Shown piece after piece: positions 8,695-17,234 of a DNA stretch of 64,000 bases. Made by a program: the position numbers and the translations under genes. The notes beneath the pieces were generated by a model. That model had not been told where the DNA came from. It made no database searches and saw nothing but the letters and a program-made list of their open reading frames with translations. The stretch is from Gallionella sp. Lineage in GTDB: Bacteria > Pseudomonadota > Gammaproteobacteria > Burkholderiales > Gallionellaceae. Location of the stretch: contig JAUSMR010000026.1 in assembly GCA_030645955.1 (NCBI GenBank), positions 13,386-77,385 of the forward strand. The letters run 5' to 3'. The stretch's first letter is position 1. Every line of letters begins with the position of its first letter.

Positions 8695-8733
8695 ACAAAA
8701 AATCCATGCCGGACAAAACCCCCGGCACCGGTT
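8695..8733. terminator. Bidirectional rho-independent terminator
   Basis: The stem TGCCGG/CCGGCA (8707-8712 and 8722-8727) has a GGTTTTTT run on the plus strand and ATTTTTT on the minus strand. It lies downstream of the minus-strand operon that ends at 9021 or 8813. Confidence 0.55.
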
Positions 8734-8812
8734 TTTTCATTGCCACACACCACCCTGAGAGTCAGGCTTGGTCGCTGCGCGTCCTGTCTTTTATCCCCGC
8801 CCGCCCAGCCTG

Positions 8813-8995
8813 TCAGGCTGCGCGGGGTCGCGCTGCGCTGCTCCTTTCCCGCTCGCCTGCCACGTTTCCCATCCGCCCCAAGGTGGCTCCCTCAATTCTT
8901 TCTGAAAGGTAAGGCTTCGGTGGCGTGTACGATCCCAGCTTCGGCGGCTTGCTGCCATCGTGGATTTTTTCGCGCATCTTTGGGTAGCATTTCAC
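8813..8995 (-). CDS. Possible 60-residue small protein (doubtful)
   Basis: A GTG start has AGGAG about 8 bp upstream and lies 26 bp after the preceding gene in the same direction. The N-terminal half (MKCYPKMREKIHDGSKPPKL) has ordinary composition. The C-terminal half is translated from a GC-rich repeat that recurs upstream of the next gene (around 9656), which suggests read-through of repeat DNA. I recognise no family. Confidence 0.3.
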   Translation of the reverse strand: MKCYPKMREKIHDGSKPPKLGSYTPPKPYLSERIEGATLGRMGNVAGERERSSAARPRAA

Positions 8996-9020
8996 CTATT
9001 CATCTCCTGCAAGTTCATCC

Positions 9021-9587
9021 TCACAGCGCAGGCTGCTTGCCTGCTTGAAGCCTGGTCGCAATTCGTGCATCTACAAGTGATCGAATTTCCGCCTCGGTGA
9101 TTTCCAAGTCCTGCAATTGCTTGGCGGCATTCATGATGCGGCGCTCTGCCTTTTCATGCGCACTGCGCATTTGTCTGCCCAAGCTTGTTCCGCCAATCTC
9201 AGACCGGGGAACGGTTTCTTTAAGTGCCAGCAGGTCTATCAAACTCGGATTAGCCAAATCTTCAATGAATGTCTGGCTGACAGTGTTCCACTGGCAAATG
9301 ATTTTCATGCTGCCTACAAACAGGTGCCCGCCATCGTATGAAATTTGAACCGGATCTTGCAGTGGGGGAAACATCGCAAGGGCACGTAAAATCTCAGGGG
9401 AGAATATTGCCCTGCCATGCCATTCACCAATGGCATTCATCACCGCTGTTGCCTCGCCTGATTCAATCGAGAGAAAACCATTTTCATAGGCGAGCAATAC
9501 CGAGCCAAGCTTCAACCGTTTCCTTTGAAAGACCTTGGTGCCACGTTTGAATTCCTTGAGTGAGACTTGCAGTAAGTTGTTTAACAA
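9021..9587 (-). CDS. Unknown 188-residue protein, possibly sliding-clamp-like
   Basis: I place the start at a TTG (9587) preceded by AGGAGGG five bases upstream. The ORF stays open to 9716, but the extra 43 codons are GC-rich repeat DNA. The first 90 residues alternate short strands (GSVLLAYENGFLSIESGEA, AIFSPEILRALAMFPP, VQISYDGGHLFVG) in a pattern that recalls a DNA-clamp domain. The C-terminal third is a charged helical segment (MRSAHEKAERRIMNAAKQ). The clamp idea is only an impression from strand and sequence pattern. The gene is last or next to last in the operon that begins with the type I restriction genes. Confidence 0.6.
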   Translation of the reverse strand: MLNNLLQVSLKEFKRGTKVFQRKRLKLGSVLLAYENGFLSIESGEATAVMNAIGEWHGRAIFSPEILRALAMFPPLQDPVQISYDGGHLFVGSMKIICQWNTVSQTFIEDLANPSLIDLLALKETVPRSEIGGTSLGRQMRSAHEKAERRIMNAAKQLQDLEITEAEIRSLVDARIATRLQAGKQPAL

Positions 9588-9676
9588 GTTGCCCTCCTGT
9601 TGCCTACGTTCGCTCGCCGTGTAGCTTGCTCGACCCGCACCCGCTGCCGCGCCAGCATCCGCCCCAAGTGGCTCCC

Positions 9677-9961
9677 TTAATGCACCTTGGGGATTATTGC
9701 CTGCAACCGGCTCCACAGTGCTTCAATGATTACACCTGCGGCATCGTCAGGTTGGCTTTTGCCGGTGTTTTCCAGTAGGGCAGTATTTTGTGTCCACAGA
9801 CCGAAATTGTTGCGTATCCACGCACCGAGGCCGAAGTGCAAGTAAATCAGGTCATCCCGCGACATGGCAGCAATCTTGTCTGCCTCATCCTTCGGCAACA
9901 TACCAAGCAGCACACCGACAGCTTGATCGACAGTTACCGGCCATTGATTGTAGTCAGTCAT
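9677..9961 (-). CDS. DUF6794 domain protein
   Basis: The 94 residues carry the DUF6794 pattern: TVDQAVGVLLGMLPKDE, DDLIYLHFGLGAWIRNNFGLW and the C-terminal PDDAAGVIIEALWSRL. No biochemical function is known for the family. The ATG overlaps the stop of the thermonuclease gene (ATGA), so the two are translationally coupled and belong to the same transcript as hsdR. No signal peptide or membrane segment is visible, so it should be cytoplasmic. Confidence 0.8.
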   Translation of the reverse strand: MTDYNQWPVTVDQAVGVLLGMLPKDEADKIAAMSRDDLIYLHFGLGAWIRNNFGLWTQNTALLENTGKSQPDDAAGVIIEALWSRLQAIIPKVH

Positions 9962-10446
9962 TTTCTATGCCTCCACTCCCACGGTGGCGTTGGATCAGCG
10001 TCCACCCATAGCCCACGTTTGGCGGCCTTGGCTTCGTTCTCAGCGTCTGCGTAGGCTTGTCTGTCAGCAGCAGACTGCGTGCGCTCGTAGGCTTTGTAAT
10101 GCCACGCCATGCCTGCGCGGACTTGCTCAAGGTTCACATCCCTGCCGCCTGCCAGCACTTTGCCCAACTCCCGCCCGTAGCGGTCGCGCTTGTCGGTTTC
10201 CACAGTCACGGCTTTATTGAAAACCATATCGCTCAGGTTTTGCTTTGAACGATTGCCGAAAGGTTGTTTTTTCTCTGGTGCATCAATTCCAGTCAAACGA
10301 ATTTTGTGCTGCACCTTATCCGCATCCAACACCGTGATGGTGTCGCCATCAGCTACACCGACGACATTGCCACTGAAGTCAGCCCATGCAGAGAAAGAAT
10401 AGGCCAGCGCTAGGATAGCTAGTAGCAATTTCACTTGATTAAACAC
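9958..10446 (-). CDS. Thermonuclease (SNase) family protein with signal peptide
   Basis: The SNase fold is clear: VVGVADGDTITVL, IRLTGIDAPEKKQPFG with the catalytic-region DAPE, DKRDRYGRELGKV carrying the catalytic arginine, and AGMAWHYKAY. A hydrophobic N-terminus (KLLLAILALAYSFSAWA) ends in a plausible signal-peptidase site before DFSG, so the nuclease should be exported or membrane-anchored. I chose the GTG at 10446, which overlaps the hsdR stop by 8 bp; a GTG at 10434 is an alternative. A secreted-type nuclease coupled to hsdR and a DUF6794 gene is an odd partner for a type I system. Confidence 0.85.
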   Translation of the reverse strand: MFNQVKLLLAILALAYSFSAWADFSGNVVGVADGDTITVLDADKVQHKIRLTGIDAPEKKQPFGNRSKQNLSDMVFNKAVTVETDKRDRYGRELGKVLAGGRDVNLEQVRAGMAWHYKAYERTQSAADRQAYADAENEAKAAKRGLWVDADPTPPWEWRHRK

Positions 10447-13294
10447 TGCCACCCATCCCCTCGACAAAGGTGTCAATGAAAGCCTGAATCTTGTCCGCGA
10501 TACGTTCAAGGATAGATTGGCGTTCCAAGATTTTCGGCTTGAAGCTCAACGCTTCGACAATTTCCTGGTCTCTTGGCATTCGGTTAGCGAAGACATAATT
10601 TTGCAGCAGCTTTTCCAGTTGCGCGGGGTTGATGTTTTCGTCGGCGCATAGCTGCTCGAAAGCGGTTTGCTTGTGCTTTGACCAATAGCTTTCAAATTCG
10701 CCAATCACATCGGCGTTGGGTTTCAGCTTGGGCAGGTTCTCTTCTATGAATTCCTCGATCAATTTGCGCTTGCTGCGAAGCTGCACTTCACCGGCAACCA
10801 GGTCAATGATTTCCTTCTGGCGCTTCTTGGCATCTTCCGGCTTGAGCTTATTCAAGCTCACCAGCAGGTTGAGGATATATGCCACATTGATTTCATCACG
10901 GTGGATCAGGCTCAACTCAAAGTCCACATCTTCCAGCACGGATGCCTTTTCGCCCTCGCCCGGTTTCTTCACCTTGTCATGCAGGTCGAGGTATTTGCTC
11001 TTGTAGTCTTCAAACTTTTGCGGCTCAAGCGTCAAATCGGCCTCATCAAAATCGGCAAAGGTGGTCAGGATATTCTTGATGCGCAGCAGTTCCCTGAACC
11101 GGATCACAAAGGCCAGCTCGGCCTTTTCATCCGGCAGGGCATCAACGCTCTTGACCGTGGGCGCAATTTTCAAAAGCTCGACCGTCGCCGCATTGAACTG
11201 CTTGACGTAATCCTCATACGGCTCCAGCAGCACGGTTTCCTTAGCGTTCTTGTTCGAGAACAGGGCAATCGCTTCATCCGTGGCGGCTTTCAGGTTGCGG
11301 AAGCACACGATATTGCCCTGCGATTTCTTGTCGTTCAGGATGCGGTTGGTGCGCGAGAAGGCTTGCACCAAGCCGTGGAACTTGAGGTTCTTGTCCACGT
11401 ACAGCGTATTCAGGCGCGGGCTGTCAAAGCCGGTCAGGAACATGTTCACCACCAGCAGAATATCGACCTGCCCCTGCCGCACCCGCTTGGCGATGTCCTG
11501 ATAGTAGTTGTAGTACGCCTGGTTGTCGGCGGTGCTGTATTTCGTGCCGAACATCGCGTTATAGTCGCCGATGAATTCGTCCAGCTTGTCGCGGCTGCGC
11601 GCATCTATCTTGCCGCCTTCGATGATAGGCGGTTCATCCGGGATCAGGCCATTGGTCAGCCCGTTTGCGTTCGGGTCTTCCTCGTTGGCGGCGTAGCTGA
11701 ATATCGTGGCGACCTTGAGGGGATTGGCCGCGTCTTTCTGCTTGTCCTTGAACAGCTCGTAATACTTGATAAGCGTCTCAACGCTGCTGACGCAAAACAT
11801 CGCGGTAAAGTCAGGCCGCTTGGTCTTCTGGGCATGGTAGGCCAGAATGTAATCGACGATCTTGCCCAGCCGCTTCGGGCTGTCCAGCAGTTCCTTGGTA
11901 TCTATCGCCTCGACTTCAATATCAAGCTCGTTGAGGGTGTCCTTGCGTTTATATTTGCCCACGTACTCCACGGCAAAGCGCAGCACGTTCTCATCCTTGA
12001 TGGCATCCACGATCACATACTTGTGCAGGCACTCGCCGAACAAGCTCTTGGTGGTTTGTTTTTGAGACAGGCTGCCCGCCGCGTTATCGGCAAATATCGG
12101 CGTGCCGGTAAAGCCAAACATTTGCGCGTTCTTGAAGAACTGCTTGATATTCTGGTGCGTCTCGCCAAACTGGCTGCGGTGGCATTCGTCGAAGATGAAC
12201 ACAAACTTTTTGTCTTGCAGGTGGGTCACCTTGCTCAGGTAATGTTCTTTGACGATGGCATTGTTGAGCTTCTGTATCGTGGTCAAAATCAGCTTGTTGC
12301 TGTCATCGTTAAGCTGCTTGACCAGCGTGCGGGTGTTGGTGGTTTCGTCCACGCTGCCCTTGGCAAAGCCGTTAAATTCCCTTGCGGTCTGGTAGTCCAG
12401 GTCTTTCCTGTCCACCACAAACACCACCTTATGCACCTTGGACATGCGCTGGATGATCCGGCTTGCCAGAAAAGAGGTCAGCGTCTTGCCCGAGCCGGTG
12501 GTGTGCCAGATATAGGCATTGTCATTGCTGTTCTTGACCCGATCCACCAGCTCTTCAACGGCGTAAAACTGATAAGGGCGCAACACTTTAATCACCTGCT
12601 CTTCGGTCATCACCATGTAATGCGTAATCATCTTGGCGATATGGCAGGGCTTCAAAAACTCAGCGCTGAATTCGTGCAAATCGGACAGGCGCTTGTTGTC
12701 CCTGTCCGTCCAGAAAAAGGATTGCTTGAATGACTGTTGCTTGTTGTTGGCAAAATACTTGGTATTCACCCCGTTGCTGATGATGAACAACTGCACGTAT
12801 TGAAATAGCCCGGCGCCCGCATCGTAAGAATCGTGCTGATAGCGGTTTACCTGATTGAACGCCACCTTGAGTTCAGCGCCCCGGCGCTTGAGTTCGATCT
12901 GCACCAGCGGCAGGCCATTGATAAGCAGCGTCACGTCATAGCGGTTCTTGCGCTTGCCCTCCATGGTCACTTGGCTGGTCACCTGAAACTCGTTCAGGCA
13001 CCAGTCATCGCAGTTCATGAAACTGATATACGCGGTATCGTTGTTATCCCGTTTCAGCGCAAACTTGTCGCGCAGGATTTTCGCCCGCTCGAATACGCTG
13101 CCCGTATTCAGGTGGTTCAGGATGCGCTCAAACTCGGTTTGGGTGAGCGTGATGTCCTGGTTGTGGATTTCCAACTGGCGCTTGAGATTGGCGAGCATCG
13201 CCGCTTCATCGTCAATCGCCACGATGTCATATTCCATGCCGTCGAGCTGGGCGATCAGCGCGGCTTCCAGTGCGTATTCGGATTGGGTATTCAT
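10439..13294 (-). CDS. hsdR: Type I restriction enzyme R subunit
   Basis: This is the ATP-dependent translocase/nuclease subunit of a type I restriction system (about 950 residues, EcoR124I-like in size). The N-terminal nuclease domain has YDVTLLINGLPLVQIELKR, the D...ExK pattern of PD-(D/E)xK enzymes. The SF2 motor has Walker A HTTGSGKT, the DEAD-like box FIFDECHRSQ and motif III GFTGTP. The C-terminal helical region contacts the methylase. A TTG at 13312 is possible, but the ATG at 13294 (MNTQSEYALE) is the more usual start. It follows hsdS with an 11-bp gap, and the thermonuclease gene overlaps its end. It appears complete and undamaged. Confidence 0.95.
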   Translation of the reverse strand: MNTQSEYALEAALIAQLDGMEYDIVAIDDEAAMLANLKRQLEIHNQDITLTQTEFERILNHLNTGSVFERAKILRDKFALKRDNNDTAYISFMNCDDWCLNEFQVTSQVTMEGKRKNRYDVTLLINGLPLVQIELKRRGAELKVAFNQVNRYQHDSYDAGAGLFQYVQLFIISNGVNTKYFANNKQQSFKQSFFWTDRDNKRLSDLHEFSAEFLKPCHIAKMITHYMVMTEEQVIKVLRPYQFYAVEELVDRVKNSNDNAYIWHTTGSGKTLTSFLASRIIQRMSKVHKVVFVVDRKDLDYQTAREFNGFAKGSVDETTNTRTLVKQLNDDSNKLILTTIQKLNNAIVKEHYLSKVTHLQDKKFVFIFDECHRSQFGETHQNIKQFFKNAQMFGFTGTPIFADNAAGSLSQKQTTKSLFGECLHKYVIVDAIKDENVLRFAVEYVGKYKRKDTLNELDIEVEAIDTKELLDSPKRLGKIVDYILAYHAQKTKRPDFTAMFCVSSVETLIKYYELFKDKQKDAANPLKVATIFSYAANEEDPNANGLTNGLIPDEPPIIEGGKIDARSRDKLDEFIGDYNAMFGTKYSTADNQAYYNYYQDIAKRVRQGQVDILLVVNMFLTGFDSPRLNTLYVDKNLKFHGLVQAFSRTNRILNDKKSQGNIVCFRNLKAATDEAIALFSNKNAKETVLLEPYEDYVKQFNAATVELLKIAPTVKSVDALPDEKAELAFVIRFRELLRIKNILTTFADFDEADLTLEPQKFEDYKSKYLDLHDKVKKPGEGEKASVLEDVDFELSLIHRDEINVAYILNLLVSLNKLKPEDAKKRQKEIIDLVAGEVQLRSKRKLIEEFIEENLPKLKPNADVIGEFESYWSKHKQTAFEQLCADENINPAQLEKLLQNYVFANRMPRDQEIVEALSFKPKILERQSILERIADKIQAFIDTFVEGMGGSV

Positions 13295-13304
13295 GACGAG
13301 TGTG

Positions 13305-14570
13305 CTAGACAAACATCTGCTGCAACAAGCCTTGTTTGTATTGCTTCGCGGATGCGAGCTGGGCTTGGGTGCTGGCGATCTTGTCGTCGATGGCCGTGAG
13401 GAAGTTGGCGATTTTGGTTTGCTCTTCCTTCGATGGAAGATGAACTTTTACCTTTGCCAAATTGCCTTTGGAAATGCTCAACACCGAAACACCTGTTGCA
13501 AGGGTTTTAATTTGCAAACGCACGGCTTCGCTTTGCATCAAATATCCTCTAAATCCCAAAGCCATTTGATTTGAGAAATCCCGTGCAATATAGGTGTGCA
13601 GGCCGGAAAGCAATTTTTGGTTGCCAGTGCTAATAATTTCTATTGCCTTCCCAACGTCGGCATAATCTTCGGATGCGTCAGCAATAACCAGATCGCCAAC
13701 CTTGCAGTAGCACTCCTCTGGAATCCTGCTTATATCAACAGTTGGGTTGATGAAGGGTACAACTTCATTTTCAATTTTGAAGTTGCTTTTGAATTTCGTG
13801 TGAATATCCCCATAGTGAATATTTTTAACTGCACCGGCCTCATAGTTGAGCAACTCTCGGGAAAATGAATTGGTTTGGGCGAAAGTGAAAATGTCGCCAA
13901 TTGTTTTCTCACCCCACGCTGAAAAGTCTTGCCCCTTTTCATCCTTGAACCGCAGCTCTTGGCTGAAAATTTGCTGCATCACGCCTTTTTTGTATTGCTT
14001 CAGTAGCTCACATTTCTGGGTAAGCTGGGAGATTTTTCCATCAACCGCCGTGAGGAAGTTGGCGATTTTGGTTTGCTCCTCAACGGATGGGAGTTGACAC
14101 TCGATCTTAAGGAATCCTTTTTTATTAAGGACTCGGTTTCTTCCTGCCCCACCGGGAGAATTCAACTCTAATTGATACTTAAAATGCCGCGTCGGATAAA
14201 CATATTGAAAGAATTCCCCTATCGCAATTTGTTCATCAAAAATGTAAGTAGGGAATCGGTGCGAGACAAGTCCACCGACATCTTCTTCCTTTGCTATAGC
14301 AACAGCGCCTTCCCACGCAAAGGTAATATTCACAATCAGATCCCCCGGATGCACCTGGTAAAGTACATCCATATCTATTTTTTCAGGTTTGGAATCTGGT
14401 TTTTGGAAGGTGCCTTTAAAATGACTTCTAATGCCTAACGCCATGTAGTTACCCGATGGCTTCGGCACTGGCCTGAGTTTGGGGTGTAGAAATTTACTAA
14501 ATTGGACAGCGCCCCACGCTGGAAAGTCTTGCCCCTTGTCATCCTTGAACCGTAACTGCGGCACGCTCAT
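13305..14570 (-). CDS. hsdS: Type I restriction enzyme specificity subunit
   Basis: HsdS (421 residues) has two target-recognition domains and two conserved helical spacers. The spacers are near repeats of each other: LPSVEEQTKIANFLTAVD (about 170) and LPSKEEQTKIANFLTAID (about 378). The segments before each recognition domain also repeat (LRFKDDKGQDFPAWG and LRFKDEKGQDFSAWG). The repeats are conserved at DNA level (around 13398/14048 and 13911/14512), the substrate on which domain swapping normally occurs. The start overlaps the rhuM stop by 4 bp. Together with HsdM it determines the methylated sequence; the target cannot be read from the sequence. Confidence 0.95.
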   Translation of the reverse strand: MSVPQLRFKDDKGQDFPAWGAVQFSKFLHPKLRPVPKPSGNYMALGIRSHFKGTFQKPDSKPEKIDMDVLYQVHPGDLIVNITFAWEGAVAIAKEEDVGGLVSHRFPTYIFDEQIAIGEFFQYVYPTRHFKYQLELNSPGGAGRNRVLNKKGFLKIECQLPSVEEQTKIANFLTAVDGKISQLTQKCELLKQYKKGVMQQIFSQELRFKDEKGQDFSAWGEKTIGDIFTFAQTNSFSRELLNYEAGAVKNIHYGDIHTKFKSNFKIENEVVPFINPTVDISRIPEECYCKVGDLVIADASEDYADVGKAIEIISTGNQKLLSGLHTYIARDFSNQMALGFRGYLMQSEAVRLQIKTLATGVSVLSISKGNLAKVKVHLPSKEEQTKIANFLTAIDDKIASTQAQLASAKQYKQGLLQQMFV

Positions 14571-15592
14571 TTCCTGCCCCGCTTTTTCTGCGTGACGGCT
14601 TTTGCCACGTCTTTCAATTCTTCCAAATCTTGCGCGTCGGCGGCAATGGCTTGCACCGCTTTGCGCCGGGCATCGAATTGTTCATACAGCGCGTTAACCT
14701 GTTGTTCCATTTGCGCGTGGCTGATGCGCCCGGTGGTGGCGAGGATGCGCTTGTCGTTGAAGGTAAGGAGCTTGTCCACGTTGTCGCGCCAAAATGGAAG
14801 GGTAAGGTCTTTGCGCTCTTTCACGCGCAGCTCTGCCGTTTCCAGAAAGATCACGGTCAGGCGGTTGAGGCTGTCCACTTCATCGGCATTCAGGTAGTTT
14901 TTTGCAACAGTGATGTCTGCCTTGCGCACGACGTGGCCTTTCCAGGACTGGAGGTTCATGTTCGGCGCGTTGGCATCGGCGCGCTGGCTGATGAGTTCGG
15001 CGGCGGTGAGGCCAGTCACAGCGTACAGCAGTTTATTCTGCGTTTCGGCAAAGAACATTTGTGTGGCTTTGTCGGTGGCGTCGTAGTCGCTCGACAGGGC
15101 AAGCAAGTCGCGCACTTTCTGGTAAAAGCGCAGCTCGGAAGCGCGTATGTCGCGGATGCGCGCCAGCAGCTCATCGAAGTAGTCGGCGCGACCATCCGGG
15201 TTTTTGAGCCGTTCGTCATCCATCACAAAACCTTTAATCAGGTATTGCTTGAGATGGGTGTTCGCCCACTTCCTGAATTCCGTCCCGCGTGGACTGCGCA
15301 CGCGGAAACCTATCGCTAGAATCATATCCAGCGCATAAAAAATGATGTTGTACTGCTTGCCATCGGCGGCAGTTGTTAAATAATCCTTAACAACTGAAGT
15401 TTTATCCAGTTCCTTTTCTTTCAGTATCTTGGATATGTGTATGCTGATATTGGGAACCGAGGTGGCAAAAAGTTCTGCCAACTGGCTTTGGTTCATCCAG
15501 ACATTACCGTCGCGGGCGTACAGCGAGACAGCCGCTTTACCGTCAGCGGTGTGGTAGATAAGGAGGTTTTGGTCGTTGGGTGGATTTTCCAT
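14567..15592 (-). CDS. RhuM family protein
   Basis: The 341-residue protein matches RhuM (first named as a Salmonella virulence-associated protein): a winged-helix-like N-terminus (VWMNQSQLAELFATSVPNIS), the block IIFYALDMILAIGFRVRSPRGTEFR shared with phage Bro/KilA-N type regulators (given here in parts), and a Fic/DOC-like helical C-terminus. RhuM genes are commonly embedded in type I operons between hsdM and hsdS, as here. Their role in restriction is unknown. Coupling is tight: 11 bp after hsdM and a 4-bp overlap with hsdS. Confidence 0.85.
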   Translation of the reverse strand: MENPPNDQNLLIYHTADGKAAVSLYARDGNVWMNQSQLAELFATSVPNISIHISKILKEKELDKTSVVKDYLTTAADGKQYNIIFYALDMILAIGFRVRSPRGTEFRKWANTHLKQYLIKGFVMDDERLKNPDGRADYFDELLARIRDIRASELRFYQKVRDLLALSSDYDATDKATQMFFAETQNKLLYAVTGLTAAELISQRADANAPNMNLQSWKGHVVRKADITVAKNYLNADEVDSLNRLTVIFLETAELRVKERKDLTLPFWRDNVDKLLTFNDKRILATTGRISHAQMEQQVNALYEQFDARRKAVQAIAADAQDLEELKDVAKAVTQKKRGRK

Positions 15593-15603
15593 GACTTCCT
15601 CCT

Positions 15604-17199
15604 TTACGCCTGTACAAAAGGCGGCTTGATGCCCAACTCTTTGCAGAATGCCGCAATCGTAGAATCCGTGGCATGGCTGGCCTTGTCCAGTGCTATCAAT
15701 TGTGCCGAGATTACATCCAGATCAATCGCCTCATCCGCCTCGAAGGTGTCCACATAGCGCGGGATGTTCAGGTTGTAGCCGTTGGCCTTGATACTGGTGA
15801 TGCTCGCTACGTGGCTGTATTTCTCTTCGTTGGTGCGTGCCTTGTATGCCGCCACAATTTTGGCAATGTGCTCCGGGCGCATGATGTTCTGCGTCTTCAC
15901 CTTGTCGAAGTGCTGGCTGGCATCTATGAACAAAATGTTGTCGGGATTCTTGCGGCACCGCTTGAACACCAGTACGCAGGTGGGAATGCTGGTGCCATAG
16001 AAGATATTGGCAGGCAGGCCGATCACGGCATCCAGACAGTTCAGTTGCTCGATCAGGTATTGGCGTATGTGGCCTTCCGCTGCACCACGGAATAACACGC
16101 CATGCGGCAATACCACGGCCATGGTGCCTTCTTCGGCGAGGTGGTAAACCATGTGCTGCACAAAGGCCATATCCGCTTTGCTGCTGGGGGCGAGTTTGCC
16201 ATATACGCTAAAGCGGTCATCGCTCATGTGTAGCTGGCTGGCGCTCCAGTGCGCCGAGAAGGGTGGGTTGGCGACGATGGCATCGAAGCGCAATTCCTTG
16301 TGCTGCGGGCGCTCCAATGTGTCTTCCTGGCGGATGTCGAAATCGGCGTAATGCACGTCATGCAGGATCATGTTCATGCGCGCCAGGTTGTAGGTGGTGC
16401 GGTTGAGTTCCTGCCCGTATATCTTGTCCACCTTGTTGGCTTCGCGCTTCACCCGCAGCAACAGCGAGCCGCTGCCGCAGGTTGGGTCATACACGTTCTT
16501 GAGGTTTTTGTTGCTGCTGGTCACCAGCTTGGCCAGCAGGGTGGAAACGGGCTGCGGCGTGTAAAACTCCCCGGCTTTTTTCCCCGCGCCGCTGGCGAAT
16601 TCGCCGATCAAGTATTCGTAGGCATCGCCCAGCACGTCGGCGGTTTTGTCCGACAGGTTGAAGTCTATCTTGTCGAGATGCACAAGCACCTTGGCGACCA
16701 GTTCGTTCTTTTCCTTTTCGGTTTTGCCCAGCTTGGATGAGGTTAAATCCAAGTCTTCAAACAGGTTCACAAAATCATCGGCGCTGTCGGTGCCCATGGT
16801 GCTTTGCTCGATGTTCTTGAGTATCTTGGTCAGATCATCCAGTATGAAGTTGTGGGCTTCGCTGTCATCGTTGTCGTCTTTGCGGTTGCTGCCCTTCTGG
16901 GCGATGGCATGGAACAGCTCGGAAGGCTTCAGGAAGTAGCCCAGTTCGCTCAACGCGGCATGTTCCAGTGCGGCGATATAGGCTTTGCCTTCCTTGGTGT
17001 TTTCCTTGAGGTCGGCGAACTTGAGGTTTTCTTGTGCCAATTCGGTATCGGCAAAGCGCTGGATTTTTTCGGACAGATATTTGTAGAAGATAAAACCGAG
17101 AATGTAATCGCGAAACTCATCGGCACCCATCTTGCCGCGCAGGGTGTTGGCGATATTCCAAAGCTGTTGTTGTAAGCGGCGGCGTTCTTCTTCTGACAT
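15604..17199 (-). CDS. hsdM: Type I restriction enzyme methylase subunit
   Basis: An N6-adenine DNA methyltransferase (531 residues). The N-terminal HsdM helical domain (LQQQLWNIANTLRGKM, DYILGFIFYKYLSEK) is followed by the SAM-binding motif VYDPTCGSGSLLL (about residue 237) and the catalytic NPPF (about 312). It methylates the HsdS target on both strands and, with HsdR, forms the restriction complex. It is complete. A recombinase gene lies directly upstream in the same direction with 35 bp between. Confidence 0.96.
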   Translation of the reverse strand: MSEEERRRLQQQLWNIANTLRGKMGADEFRDYILGFIFYKYLSEKIQRFADTELAQENLKFADLKENTKEGKAYIAALEHAALSELGYFLKPSELFHAIAQKGSNRKDDNDDSEAHNFILDDLTKILKNIEQSTMGTDSADDFVNLFEDLDLTSSKLGKTEKEKNELVAKVLVHLDKIDFNLSDKTADVLGDAYEYLIGEFASGAGKKAGEFYTPQPVSTLLAKLVTSSNKNLKNVYDPTCGSGSLLLRVKREANKVDKIYGQELNRTTYNLARMNMILHDVHYADFDIRQEDTLERPQHKELRFDAIVANPPFSAHWSASQLHMSDDRFSVYGKLAPSSKADMAFVQHMVYHLAEEGTMAVVLPHGVLFRGAAEGHIRQYLIEQLNCLDAVIGLPANIFYGTSIPTCVLVFKRCRKNPDNILFIDASQHFDKVKTQNIMRPEHIAKIVAAYKARTNEEKYSHVASITSIKANGYNLNIPRYVDTFEADEAIDLDVISAQLIALDKASHATDSTIAAFCKELGIKPPFVQA

Positions 17200-17234
17200 G
17201 GTTTTTAGATTATTCTGGCTCCCGTAGCGGACTA

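Noticed and set aside
8036..9048. Several 150-236 codon ORFs on both strands in the GC-rich island stretch
   Set aside because: They overlap each other, have skewed Arg/Cys/Pro composition, no recognisable domains and run through repeats.
10901..12733. 610-codon ORF on the plus strand
   Set aside because: It lies wholly opposite hsdR, which has all its motifs; the plus-strand product has the Val/Leu/His/Gln-rich composition of an antisense shadow.
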